A DNA stretch of 64,000 nucleotides, taken from assembly GCA_949317995.1 (NCBI GenBank), contig OX439035.1, positions 83,949,959-84,013,958 on the forward strand, written 5' to 3'. Made by a program: the position numbers and the translations under genes. The stretch comes from Acholoe squamosa. Lineage: Eukaryota; Annelida; Polychaeta; Phyllodocida; Polynoidae. Below are positions 47,001 through 59,800 of this stretch, piece by piece. Position 1 is the first letter of the stretch. Each line of letters starts with the position of its first letter. The notes under the pieces are model-generated. The model ran no database searches, was not told the DNA's origin, and saw only the letters and a list, made by a program, of their open reading frames with translations.

Positions 47001-50000
47001 AGAAGCTGAAGCCAGGGATTTTAAGGCAATCTTTGCATGAGTTTAATCCTTGTGGCAGACAGGCACTTTTTGGAGGATATTACAGTATATTTTTGATATA
47101 ACTGGATGTTAGTGTCCGACACGGTGCAGTGTTATCAGTCTGAGGAGGGTGTTATGGGTGTAGCATGGCAGACGGTCATACATAGTGTCCCACAATGTAC
47201 TTATGCACATTGCTATATTAATATCATTAGTTATTTAGTAAGGGGAACTTCACAGAACGCTTATCTAGATACATTCTTCATCGGCAGGTTAAACCACAGC
47301 CTTATTGCTCGTCAGGATTATTACACAATTCAGTGTTAGTTAGATTGATTTGTTTTAAGACAGTATGGATCAGTGGATACAGTGTTATCTATTGGCACAA
47401 AACCCAGGTTTCAGTTCTTCCACACACCATAATAGCAACAGCACCAATTCATAATCCAATGCTTCCCTATTTTATGTAAACCAATACCTTACCTTGCCCA
47501 CACAAATAAAGATGTTTCCGAAGAATGGTTAATGGAGAGCCATAGGGTGATGTGTGGAAAACCTAATTGCATTTTGTGCTGCTGGACAAAACAGGCGTCA
47601 AACGCCACCATGAACTCTACTAATCATAGAGCTAGTATTAGTAGTAACAGGAGGAGGAAAAACACCCAACAAGCGGTAACTAAAGGGTAAAACAAAGTAT
47701 GTTGCCAAGGCAACATGCACGGCGACATCCTTTACCTTTTCAACTCCATGTAGGGCCTAGAAGACGAGAAGGTGGGCCACAGTGGAATCAGTGCTCAATG
47801 CAACACAAAACCAAGAGGCGAAAAGTAAAATGAGCGGCGGCTAAGCGTATGACCAGGTGGTGGGCTGAGGGTAGTGGCCACTCCTAGGGCTGTCAGTGTG
47901 ACTAAATTGTCTCCTCTTTGAGTAGCTCTGTCTTGAAAGGTATCGTTAAGTTTCTTTTTTGCCCCCTCCCTCTGATTTCTTACTTGATGGATAAATTAAT
48001 GCATCCTGTTATTGAACCTCTGTACAGAAATACCTCATATTGGTGTATTATTTGATTAGCATATTAGAGGGAATTACAAATGTGAAATCAACGAGTTTAA
48101 CTTTAATTCCACCTAAGCCTAGGTATTCTAGGTAAAGTATTGTCTCTATAAACACCAGTGCATCTGTACATGTGTGTGTGTGTTGCGTATGGCCCAAGGC
48201 AGGTATATACTGTCTTCTGAGGTTATTGGCCAGACACGTCAATTTGGAGTAGCTAAAACATAAATCACAAAACAGGTCTCCATTGGAGAAGTATAAGGAG
48301 GGTGCTGGAGGCCATACACTGGAGGCCTGCACCACCTGGTCACACCTTGCCCCGCTTGCCGCTACACGTGATAAAGAGGCCGGTACTGATTACACTGACG
48401 TATGTATACACACTGGTCACATGTGACGTCACTACACCGGGGCTGGCCAAAAGGGGGGCCTAGCGGCGCCAGCCCCCAACTCACCAAGGCGAATGGAACC
48501 ATAAAGGGATGAGAACATGGGCAAAAGGAGCCACAGCGGGCAGATGGAGGAGTCTCTTGGGGTATTCTTCTACTCTCTTGATTAATGTCACTCTGCAGGC
48601 ATCTAGTACCACTATAAACCAGCGTTATTAATTCACAGATTAATTAATCAGGGGAATAGGTGGGTGGGCGTTAGGAGAGATAGGTGTTATATCCACTGTC
48701 AGTTGTAGGGCACTGTATAGGGAGCATGTAGAGGTAAGTCTGGGTCAAAGAGTCAGGTCTATGGTCAGACAATAGGTATACATGCTCCCACAATATGCCG
48801 TCAGTCTGTATTATACAGCCGGGCAGTATCATATAATGGTGGCTGTCAATGTGTTGGCTATTCCCATCAGGTATGAAGGGGTCTAGTCTAGTTGTGTCCA
48901 TGCTAAGAGGTGCCAGCTAATAGCATACTACCATGAGTCGATGAGACGTGTGGGATAATAACATAAGGCTAAAGCTTCTACATGGTGTGGAATCCATCAC
49001 ATAACATCAAGGGTTCCCTGCTTAGAGGTCCCATTACACAACCTCTTAAGAATGTTGGCTGTGATGCCAATGATGTAACCTTGGCACAATAGTGGTAGAG
49101 ACATGGGGCGACTATAAAGGTAGAGAATCATCATATTTATATGAAGGAACATTCTTGCCATATATGCATATATGGAACATGGAAGGGCATTGAAAGGAAA
49201 GAAAAGCAAATCTTCAAGAATATTTAACCATTTTGAAGAAACTTTGGCAATGGTAAAGGCAGGGATGAAAGTCACAGAGCACGAAAATCCCTGTAATGGT
49301 CCAATATTCGCCCCAAAAACCTGGGTTTCTATATGAATGTATAGGGCCCTGGAACTTCGAAATCCCTGAAATCAGGGAATTCCCTGAAGACTTTCATCCC
49401 TGTAAAGGGGAATTGGTCATTGACAAAATACAACTATTTGGCAGTACTGTAGGGTTGGACCTGCACCTATAAAAATCAACTATCATACTTGCAGCGATGA
49501 CTTCATACTAGGTGTGATTTCAGGCCCAAGGTTAGCCAGCGAACATTTACGTAGCAAGGAACCACTTGGACAAATCATTCGCTCTAATATTCTTGTGGCT
49601 AAAACAGATTGGCCTTAACAACTATGTCTGCCAAGAGGATATTTACTAAAATAATTAAAAGGCAGTGAGGGATAATATTAGGGGCATCCCAGAGAAGTCA
49701 GTAGGGATCGTTAGATTAGGCAGCTTAAGGGACAGTTGATTTACAATATCTAGGCATAGACGTAGTTTTGCATTGGCCGGCCAGCAGGATGTTAAGCAGC
49801 ACAATTCATTAGGCCTATTTGTATCAAGTGGGCAGCAGTGGTACGTATCTCACATGGCAGGAACATGAAGCTGGTAAGGAGGGGGTATGGCAATGATACT
49901 TGGTAAGTTTAAAGGTTGTCAGTATCCCAATAAGGTCAGTCAGAATGTAGTTGGCCAGTTGTATGTTTGTCATGAGGCCCAAAGGCCAGTAACTGAGTCA

Positions 50001-53000
50001 GAAGGGACTTGTCCAGAAGTGAACCAGGTGTTTCAGGGACCAGCAGAAGCAAAGTAAGGTCAGTCAGAGGGCAGTTGGGTGGCAACACTGTGTTTGTCAG
50101 GAGGCCAATAGAGAGAGAGAGATAGAGAGTGAGAGATAGAGAGACAGACAGAGAGAGAGCTGCAGCAGTAACATAGGGTCAATCAGGAGGCAGTTGACCA
50201 AAAGTATGGTGTTTGTTTAAAGATGGCAAAAGGCCAGCACAAGCAATAAGGTCGGACAGGAGGCAATCGCATGAAAAAGGTAATAGTGTATCAATTGAAC
50301 ATTTGTCGCATGGCGTCAGCTGTTGGTCAGTTGGACAAAACTAGTAATCAGGTTATGGGAAGGGTAATGGGTACCAATGACGTGTTACCAGCTACTGAGC
50401 TGACATACGTCATTAAGTGGGCTGGTTCCTCTGGGCCACATGGCATGAGTTAGCATTATGGAAGGCGTTATTGGGCATTTAGTCTATATAAGACAGAAGT
50501 TAGCAATTTCACACTGGGGAGACTTACACCCAGGTCTTTATTTGCCTTCCCAGTCTTTCAAGAGGTACCTATCAGACCTAGAATGTTAAATTGGGGAAAT
50601 GACAGCGAGACGTTAATCGGACGTAATGACTATGGGCTTCTAGTGAAATTAGAAATGAAAATAACCCTGCTAGCACAACTCATCCAAATGATGTCTTTTT
50701 TACGTAAAAGCGATCAGTTTTCACGTAAGAATGACGTAAATAACACGAGTAGTGCTAGCTGGGAAAGAGCCTCATTACTAAATGTTCAACCCTGGTGAAT
50801 CTGGTCATGTCTAAACTCAAGAAACGTTTTAAGGAGAAAGAAGAGGAAAGGAAATATAAGAATATCATGGTCCATTCACCTTGCTATAACAGAATTAAAT
50901 AAGTAATAAGGCCTTCAAACTACAACACAAAGCAATCTCCAAATACTCTAAAGTTGCATCAAATCTAAAATAACGTTCTAGAAAGTAGAATGGGTATACA
51001 GTGTATTAGATACCCCCTTTGAGCTTCTCAACCCTACTTCATACTTCTAGTGGTGGCCTCCAACTCTGTGACGTCATTGGTGACATAATACTTACGTCTT
51101 GGTGTACTCTCCAAAGCCGCGTTCCTCATCGTCATCGCGGTCAGGGTCGCGGCCTCGTAGCTTCTCCTTTTCATGAACTGCAAGTAGACAGACAGGCAGA
51201 TTGAGAATTCTATCCAACATTACTGTCCATTCAACTACAGATCCTAGGGGCGTTAGCATGCCCTAGCAGAAGGGGCAAAGGAGATCTCGATGCTTAAGAG
51301 ACCTAGCGGTTGACGTCAGAGACATTGACTTACTCTGAAAAGTTACACGTACGCTTGATCCTTAGGGAGTGGTCATTTTTTATCAACGGGGGAAGGAGTT
51401 CACATGGATGCACGGAAATTCTTAATTATCAACTTCTTACGCTGCCCCCTCCATGACAGCAAAATCCTTTGTGCCCCCCATGAAGGTGTGTGAATTTTTC
51501 ACGCCCCTTTTTGATCATTAGTACCGCATGTTTTGTTTTGTTTTTTTTGTGTGTGTTTTTTTTTGTTTGTTCTAAATAGACGCTTTTTCAAAAGTTTTTA
51601 CGCCAGCCCCCCCCCTCAAACCCACTACCCCCTGTTAATAAATAATGACCACTCCCTTGGCCTCACACTGGAGAATTCCACTAAACTAATGGAGAAGGAG
51701 ATGAGTAAGGATACACTGACATGTATAACTTCCTCATGGAATTTGATGTATCACCTTTGTGCCACAACCAAGCTGCCCACCCTAAGGGGTCTATCATCAA
51801 TATAATGAGACATCGATACTGATGCCCGAGAATTCCATTTTAAATACAGTTTCTCTTTCTTAAATGTGTCGACAAGGTCCTTGCAGAAAAAGAAATCTTA
51901 CTGGTTTAATACACGAAGATCACTAATTGGACAAGACTGAAGATTGGGAAAAAGGTAGCTTGGATCCCAGAGAGAGAGTGTTTTATTTACGGGTTTTCCC
52001 CAGACACCTGAATGATAAATCTGCTCAGAAACTGTATCAAGAATTAAAAAATCCGAATTTCGAACCCATCCCAGCGTGTATTGGAAACGATTGCAACAAT
52101 TATGACATACCAATGTATAGGTATCGGTATTAATATCCGTGGTAAGTGAACCCTCTAAGAAGTAACGCATTTCCCATTTCTCTGGCTTCAAAGTCTAATT
52201 CGTCTACTTCTGTCAAAGCGATCTATGGAATGTACATTATCCCTTGCCCTACTTGATGCAAGATAGACTCTTCTAAACAGCATTAACTACAAACTTGTTC
52301 TCATACAATCAAAGCAAAAGGTGAATCAACCATGGTCGTGACATCTCACATTGGTTTGTTTTTAAATGAACAATCGAATTCTGCTACTTTGATACATGGT
52401 GATCTATCTGTAATCTGACTAATAGGCTATACATAGATAAAGATTATATATATATATATATATATATGGTCAATTCTCACGAAAATGGAGCACAGTGCTT
52501 GGGAAGGGGAAAATCGTGAACTTCTTGTATCATTCCAATTTTCTTTTGGCTAAAAGCTATTGGGCAATACAGATTCCTGACAAAATTGGGAACACTAATC
52601 TTGTAAATTGAACATTCTATGCCATTTTGTATTGTGTTTGAAAGTGGACCTACGTACGGTGATGCATCCTAGGCATGAGCAGACTAAATAATTAGCCTAA
52701 GTGTCAAATAATTAGCATGATATTGAATATTATTAGTCAATATAGCCTAAATAATAGTTGACATATGATATCTTTGATTTCTATTGATCATGATTGGTGA
52801 TATGTTCACTTTGATCATACCCACTCTGGTAAGGGACCTACCCATGGCCATGTACCTACGTATGGTGATGGACCATGGTTTCTGCTTGCCATGAGTAGAA
52901 TGCTTTAGGGAAGTGATATTTTTCCTGCACAAATTGAATGACTGGTCATCTGGCTATATTGAAAAAACATTGCACCTTCACCATTTTTATTATTACATCC

Positions 53001-53774
53001 ATTTTTAGCCTGAAATTAATCCATGGTGATGTACCTACGTACGGTGATGTTTCCATAGATTTGCTGTATCAAATGAAGGGAAAGCACCCTTCATGTATAA
53101 TAATTTGCACATATATTCACAAAACAAGCTACACTTTTGTGCTAAAAAATGTTTCATTAAATATCAACAAACTTTCTCTTATAACAGTTTTAGTGGACCT
53201 ACGTATGGTGATGCCAGTAGGTACACCACATGCTTGTCATTGCTATAGATTATTTATGTGCATGTGTTGGGGAATTTTATGTTTGACTCTATGTTCCCCT
53301 TAATAAAACCTACAAAATGAGGTATTCATATATTCCAAAGGAGTATTCTCCCTGATGTTATATCTAATTTAATGTACCTACGTACGGTGATGCAAAAGTT
53401 ACACAACTACTTATTTCCTTTCAAACCCCAAAAAATTTATTGAAAAGTGAATTTGAAGTCATCAAAATTTTCCTTTTGTGATTCTACAATTGTGCATACA
53501 AATGATTTTATACTCTACCTTGTATTTATCTTAGATATGACATCTTATGTATTTCATCTTTTTTTTTCTCACCTTGAAACATTCAAAATACACACATTTC
53601 ACCCTATATTGGGATAGATACTGATGGTAGACATGCAAAAGTATGTGCCCACAGCAAGATAATACTGACAGTAATGTAAAAGTATGCACAACAAAGCCAT
53701 CCCCCCCCCCTTATTAAGTGTTTGTGACACAAGAACGTTATGGTGACCCTGTGCTCCATTTTCGTGAGAATTGA

Positions 53775-53823
<49 letters not shown>

Positions 53824-56800
53824 GACAATATTCATCATGTAATATACCATTTTTTACAAGTACTATTGCATAGTATAAGTGCTTAAAAACAGATTGCAGT
53901 AGAGAAAACTACAGCTGCGTATACACACCAATTCTATCAATATCAGCAGATCATCTTCCCATATTACCAGTGAGAGTGCAGCCCCAATGCCAAGTGCACC
54001 CATCTTATCTAATTAGACCAATAACAATTCTCGTGAAAAATGCCACAGTGGTGGTGGTGCCTCAAGAAAGGGGGTATTTATGAAAGATATTATTATCTTT
54101 TGGTCTGGAGTAGCAATTAGGGTTCACTCAGTGGCGATCGGGCCGGGGGGTAACTGCATCACAACCAGTGACAGAAAGAATCTAACATTCTCTGTATATA
54201 ACGCTCTGGCCATGGTCAAAGATGTACAATGTATGACTTAACACAAGAAAATATGGATGCAGGTAACTGATGCACTAATTTGCCTGTCAGACAATAGGAA
54301 ATTGAGTTTTGTATAAGGGGTTCAAGTTGATTTGATTTGGTTTTTCATAAACAACGCTTCGGAACATAAGGCTTTCGTTGATTGGGTTTTGTTACATTAC
54401 TGGAGACATGATCAAGTCTGGTCTAATATGAAAGTCAGCTGTCTCAGTCGAAGAGAAGGGCTTAGACATGTCTCCAAGTATAGGATTCGCGGAAGATTCG
54501 CCGTCCCTGTGACTCCCATTCCTTGTGATGGATTCAGTGGTACTGAGTGTAAGGGCCGCCCATACTCTCTAAGGAGGGCTAATACACACTTCATACTGAA
54601 TCGATCAGTGTAGGGCGGTTAGCATCCCAAACCGAATAATCTGCCAATGTTGAGGAACTGGATGAGGGCTTAAGACCGCCTAGTACAACCCCAAAGCAGA
54701 GACAGTAGGTTGCTTAGGGAATCCCTGCCAAAGGAATCTCATCCCTCCTCCGACTCATGGGGCAATCAATAGCTTCAGGAGGAGTGCTGTGTTATAGAGG
54801 GGTGCTGCTGCTCGTGTCCTCCTGTGCAGAAGCAGGAGGGGGAGGGCCCTCAGCACTAACATCTCCATGGGAACATCTCCTCATCCTGTACCTAGGGCCC
54901 AGTGTTACCATGGCAGCACTCAGAACCAAAACAATAGGTGCACCTACCTAGAGCGGCGGCAATAGATAACTCGTTATACTTGGTTTCCACAAGGGACCCT
55001 TCCAACATATTTACTTCCAGAGAGGCAAACATGGATCACGTTTAGAATAGTACGCCGTTCAGTCATAGTATCTCTTTTTTACAAAGGGGAAAAGAGAAAG
55101 AGAAATGCTCTAGCTTTTGGATATATAACCGTCCCTTAAATGACTTATATAGGACCTATCTTATTAGAATGGGAGAAGGACCTGTCTGCCCTAGGAAAGG
55201 AACCTTTGTAGAAGAATGCTTTATGACAAGGCAACGCTCCTAGCCAATGCGGCCAATTTGTTTCGTGTAGCCAATCAGGTCCTTGCCACATGGTTCTCTT
55301 CTCACAACTACTCAAATCCATGGACCTTTGATGCAACTGCACAGTCCCTCTTGCAGAGCCTCTTGCAGAGCCTCCTACCAAACATGTCCATAGTAAAAGC
55401 ATGGCGAAGGGGTGAGAGTTCAACAATGGTTGAAAGAATCAAGACGTCATTTATGACCGACCCATGATGGTATTATATAAAACCATAGTGTTGTAGATTT
55501 TAATACAATAGTAGAGAATAGACTTGTGAGACATGGCATGGCGACTTGTAATCTAGTGTCTAGTTTCAGTTGGTGAGACTGATATATAGGGCACACTATC
55601 AACTGGGCTTTTGGTATATAGCATAAATTCAACCGGGATTACCCACTGCAGCTAAGTACTAATAGCCTGTAGACTTTCCATTCTGCATGTACCTCACTCA
55701 GCTGTCGCAAAAAGCAAAAAGGTTTACATGGAAAAAAATGTAGCAGTTCCACAAAGTGTCCTTACACTTCAACCTCTTCTGATTTACAAAAATGCACATA
55801 TGGCAACACACACTTTAGCACTGATTTCTCCATAGAGATCTTTAACAGTGAATACTTTGTTCAAATACAGAAAGTATGATCAAATTGTACCATAACCCAC
55901 TGAGATGAAACCTTTACTACATTAGAATAGTGAGCAGGAATAGTCCATAGCAGAGGAGCCACAAACAAAAATAGATTGCAAGGCCTCCCTATCCCTTACA
56001 CCGTGGCGACTGTGAACCATACACTAGTCTACTCATATCACGAGTAGTACTCACTAGTCGCCGCGCTAATAAGGAATTTTCACCTGGATGACCGTAGCTT
56101 TAAGCTTTGTGCCACTCCAACTCAACCATTTTATCATACTGCTCAAACACATTTGTGTCATAAACATTCCAGTCCTCTTCTATCTGCTTGAAATTATCAG
56201 CTAGAGTAATGAATACTTATCTAGTTGACTACCACTCGTCTCTGCCAGCGTTTTCTCCCGGTCAGCATATTACACCAGACACCTGCCTCACCTGAAGATG
56301 ACTCTGTTCTATTTGAAGCCTTCCTAATTCGCCACACAAGATTGAGCATCGTCTTGCCAACTAGGCTGTATGCCGTGCGGCCTTACTTAGTACTACCCTA
56401 CCAAATCCAGTAGATGTAGATAGGCCTAATCTCACCTAGTCCTCAAGCCTACCACCAGCATCTAGCCAGTAACCACCTATCCCTATATCTTCTACAAGGC
56501 CAATAACACACCAAGTCCTTAAGACGCCTCGTGCTGCAAATAGCTTCTTCAGCAAGGTGACAGTGACACCACCAACTCCACACCACACTGACACTAATGT
56601 TTCTCTCCCTTCCTCATCTGGCTATTACTTCCACAAAATTGCTCTCACAGCCACAGGTGGAATGTTAATTGTGGGTTGGGGGAGACTTTGACTTTGCATG
56701 GACACGTCTCCACAGCATTGCATGAGAGGGATTCAAACCATTATTGGTCATATGGGTAAATATGAGTACATGTATACTCTTTACTGGAGTACATTTGGGA

Positions 56801-59800
56801 TATCAGTAGTTTGTGGCCCAAAAGCCCAAGCCCTGAACCCACGTCCAACTATATTGAGCTGCTCATCCAGTGCCCCTCAGACTTCCTGATCAGCATTGAG
56901 TATCTTCCAGCTCCCACTGACAGAACCCAGTCATTAATGGGCACTCTCCCCTCCTCTTTCCTGCTAGTCCCCTACCAGTCAGGGCTCATCTCCCAGTCTG
57001 AGCGTTCCTGTCCAGACGAGCAAGCTGAATGCCTGAGCAGCTCCAGAGTCCCTCATACCCCTGTTCCCAACCATGCATACAAATATCTATGTCTAAAGTG
57101 AATATCTACTGCAAAAGCATTTCTGATTGGTTGTATAATTATACTTGTCAGAAATTGGATTAGTAAGACAACAGACCGGTAAAATCGACAAGGGGCTAAG
57201 CCCACTTGGCATAAAAACATGTTTTTTTAACGTTACAAAACGTTTCCCTATCGGTTATTTCGTTGAAAATTGGTAAAAAAAACACACGTTTAAAAACGTT
57301 TTTTGCCAAGTGGGAGGCCACTTCTTAAAGGAACATAGGGTTGGGTTACAAGGGACAATAGCCATTTCTTAAAATCGACCAGGGACATGAGACCCCTGTC
57401 TAGGGCAGCATTAGTATGATCTATATCAAAAGAGCAGTTACGTTATGGTAAACGGTATCACATACATATCTGTTATTAATAGCCTATTTCATATAAGATG
57501 GATATCCCATCCTGTTATAAAGTACACATGAAGCCATGTATCTAGAGAATCTACATAACATGGGTGCTATGGCAGGCTGTCCCTGCTGGTCATCTGAAGA
57601 CATGACAAGATGCCACTCCTATCTTAACCCTTCTCCTGTAGAGATCTAGCCTCCTCCTGCGCCTACTGAGGTAGCCTCCTGGGTGGGAGGATTCCCTCCC
57701 ACCCAGGACATGGGACTCATCTACCGTTTAACTGGGATGCACCCCTTTGCATGGGCGTGGAAAGCAGTGGGGGACATGTCCCCCCCCCCACTTTTGGCCA
57801 ACTCCTCAAAAGGTCAAAACTAAAAGGTCAAGCAAAGGGAGGTCAAAAATTGCAGAAACCCCCCCTGGTCCCACCCACTCTGAAACTGCTTCCACGCCCC
57901 TGCCTTTGAACAGCTCTATTCCTCATCCCGACCACCACGTAAAGAAATCAAATCAATACTTGCAAGTGACTTCACATTGCTGTTGTGGGTGCAGGGAGGA
58001 TGACTAAGTTGTGATGTAAAGGGCTGGCGGGATGTAGCCGGTAACCCTCTCTAGTACCCTAACCGCCCTTGACACTGGGGTGATCTGTGTGTAAATCGAT
58101 AGATCATAGTGGACTGTATCAGGATTGATTTGGTACTATTGAATAGTCCTGACTTCAAAATGGCCTGGCTCTGATACCACCCACGTGCTCAGATCTAAAT
58201 CCCATGCTATAAACCTGTCGTATATTACCAGACTTTGTGACAGCAGCATCTGTCAGATGGTAACTGTACACTTGTCTTACTTAACACAGTGCTTCTTCTG
58301 TATGCCATCAACTGAAACAGTGTTATGGGGAATGGGACGACACTTACATTTGGTTACCTAATCCTCTCATACTACTATGGGGAATATTGTAGTTTGTATG
58401 ATATTCCGAGGCGATATACCCTCATTTCCTATCTATGAGTTTCTAGCTATTAAACCAGTCCTCGAAACATGCTAACTATGACATGATAGGTTGCAATGGC
58501 ATTGGTATACTATCAAAAGTCACAGGAAGGTGGGTATTCGTTTGTAGCTTCTGAGACAAGAAATCAGAATTACCATTAGTATAGTCCAAATGTCCCCCTA
58601 AAATCGTAACGAGATGGACATACTCTTTACATGAACTATACTGGTGAATTATGCATGCCCTGGCCACACAACCAAAGTCTCTTGGGGGACCTTTGTGAAG
58701 CGTCCTCCTTAAATATATCTCCTCCATGGACCTAGTGGCGTTAGAGATTGATTTAGGAAGCTTCTCAAGTCGGCCTTTGTAGGTCTCCTGAGAGGGGTTG
58801 TAATCACAGCTGTGTAAGCTGACATAGGGGCCGTCAGTTGGAGTGGGCATGTTGGGTTTATTATCTGTCAGTTCTACTTCTGTAGAATGATTACACTGTA
58901 CAACGGCCAAAAAAAAAACGGAGACCAAACATACCAATTATACCTAATTTGAGGCTGCTGAATCTGAAAATGAGGTTAAAAAATGCCTATTGGCTCTCAA
59001 TTTTCCATAGGGTGCCATATATGCTGAAAATCACCTCCAAGGGCAATGATTTCACTATGTTCACCTATATAGTCCAAACTGGAATATTATATCTTCCCTG
59101 TTAGCATACTCCATATGCATAGTTGTAGCAGTTTTGGTAGTTCAGAAGCAAGATTCCATCTCGAATAATGCCAAAAGGGGTCATGATGTATATATATATA
59201 TATCCACACCAAATAGGTTAGACTTCTTGTACATTGCATTGTAACAGGGATATATTGCTTCACTTTTGGATCATTTAAAGCATCCAACCATGATTTATGG
59301 TGAGTAAGGCTGCATCTAAACATCCGGATTATCCATAATCATGAGATTAAAGTGAGGGTAATTTGATATTATAACCAAAAATAGGCTACATAATAATGGA
59401 ACTCATGGCTTGCCCTCATTGCAGTCATAACAGGATTTCTGGGAAACAAGAGGGCTGAGGACTTTGTAGAGTGTGTGGATACACTGCTGTCACATATTAG
59501 AAACTCAAATGCAAGATGTCCTTGAAGATCCACTTTCTGCATCTGACCCCCAATCCTTAAAAAAAACTGTGGACGGTAAGTGACATACATGAGGAGAGAT
59601 TCTAAAGTGACCTCTCAGAGATGGAAAAATGCTACCAAAGATAGTGGTTACCTTTTCTTCTAGCAGGCTAGTAATGGGGTCTGATGTGGGCTGAGCCCGA
59701 ACATTGTGTACAAGAGACAGGCAAGGCAGTCCGGAACAAGTGTCGTCTAGCTAACATTTCGAGCATATTTACTACTTTTACTGCACATTACTGAGTCAAA

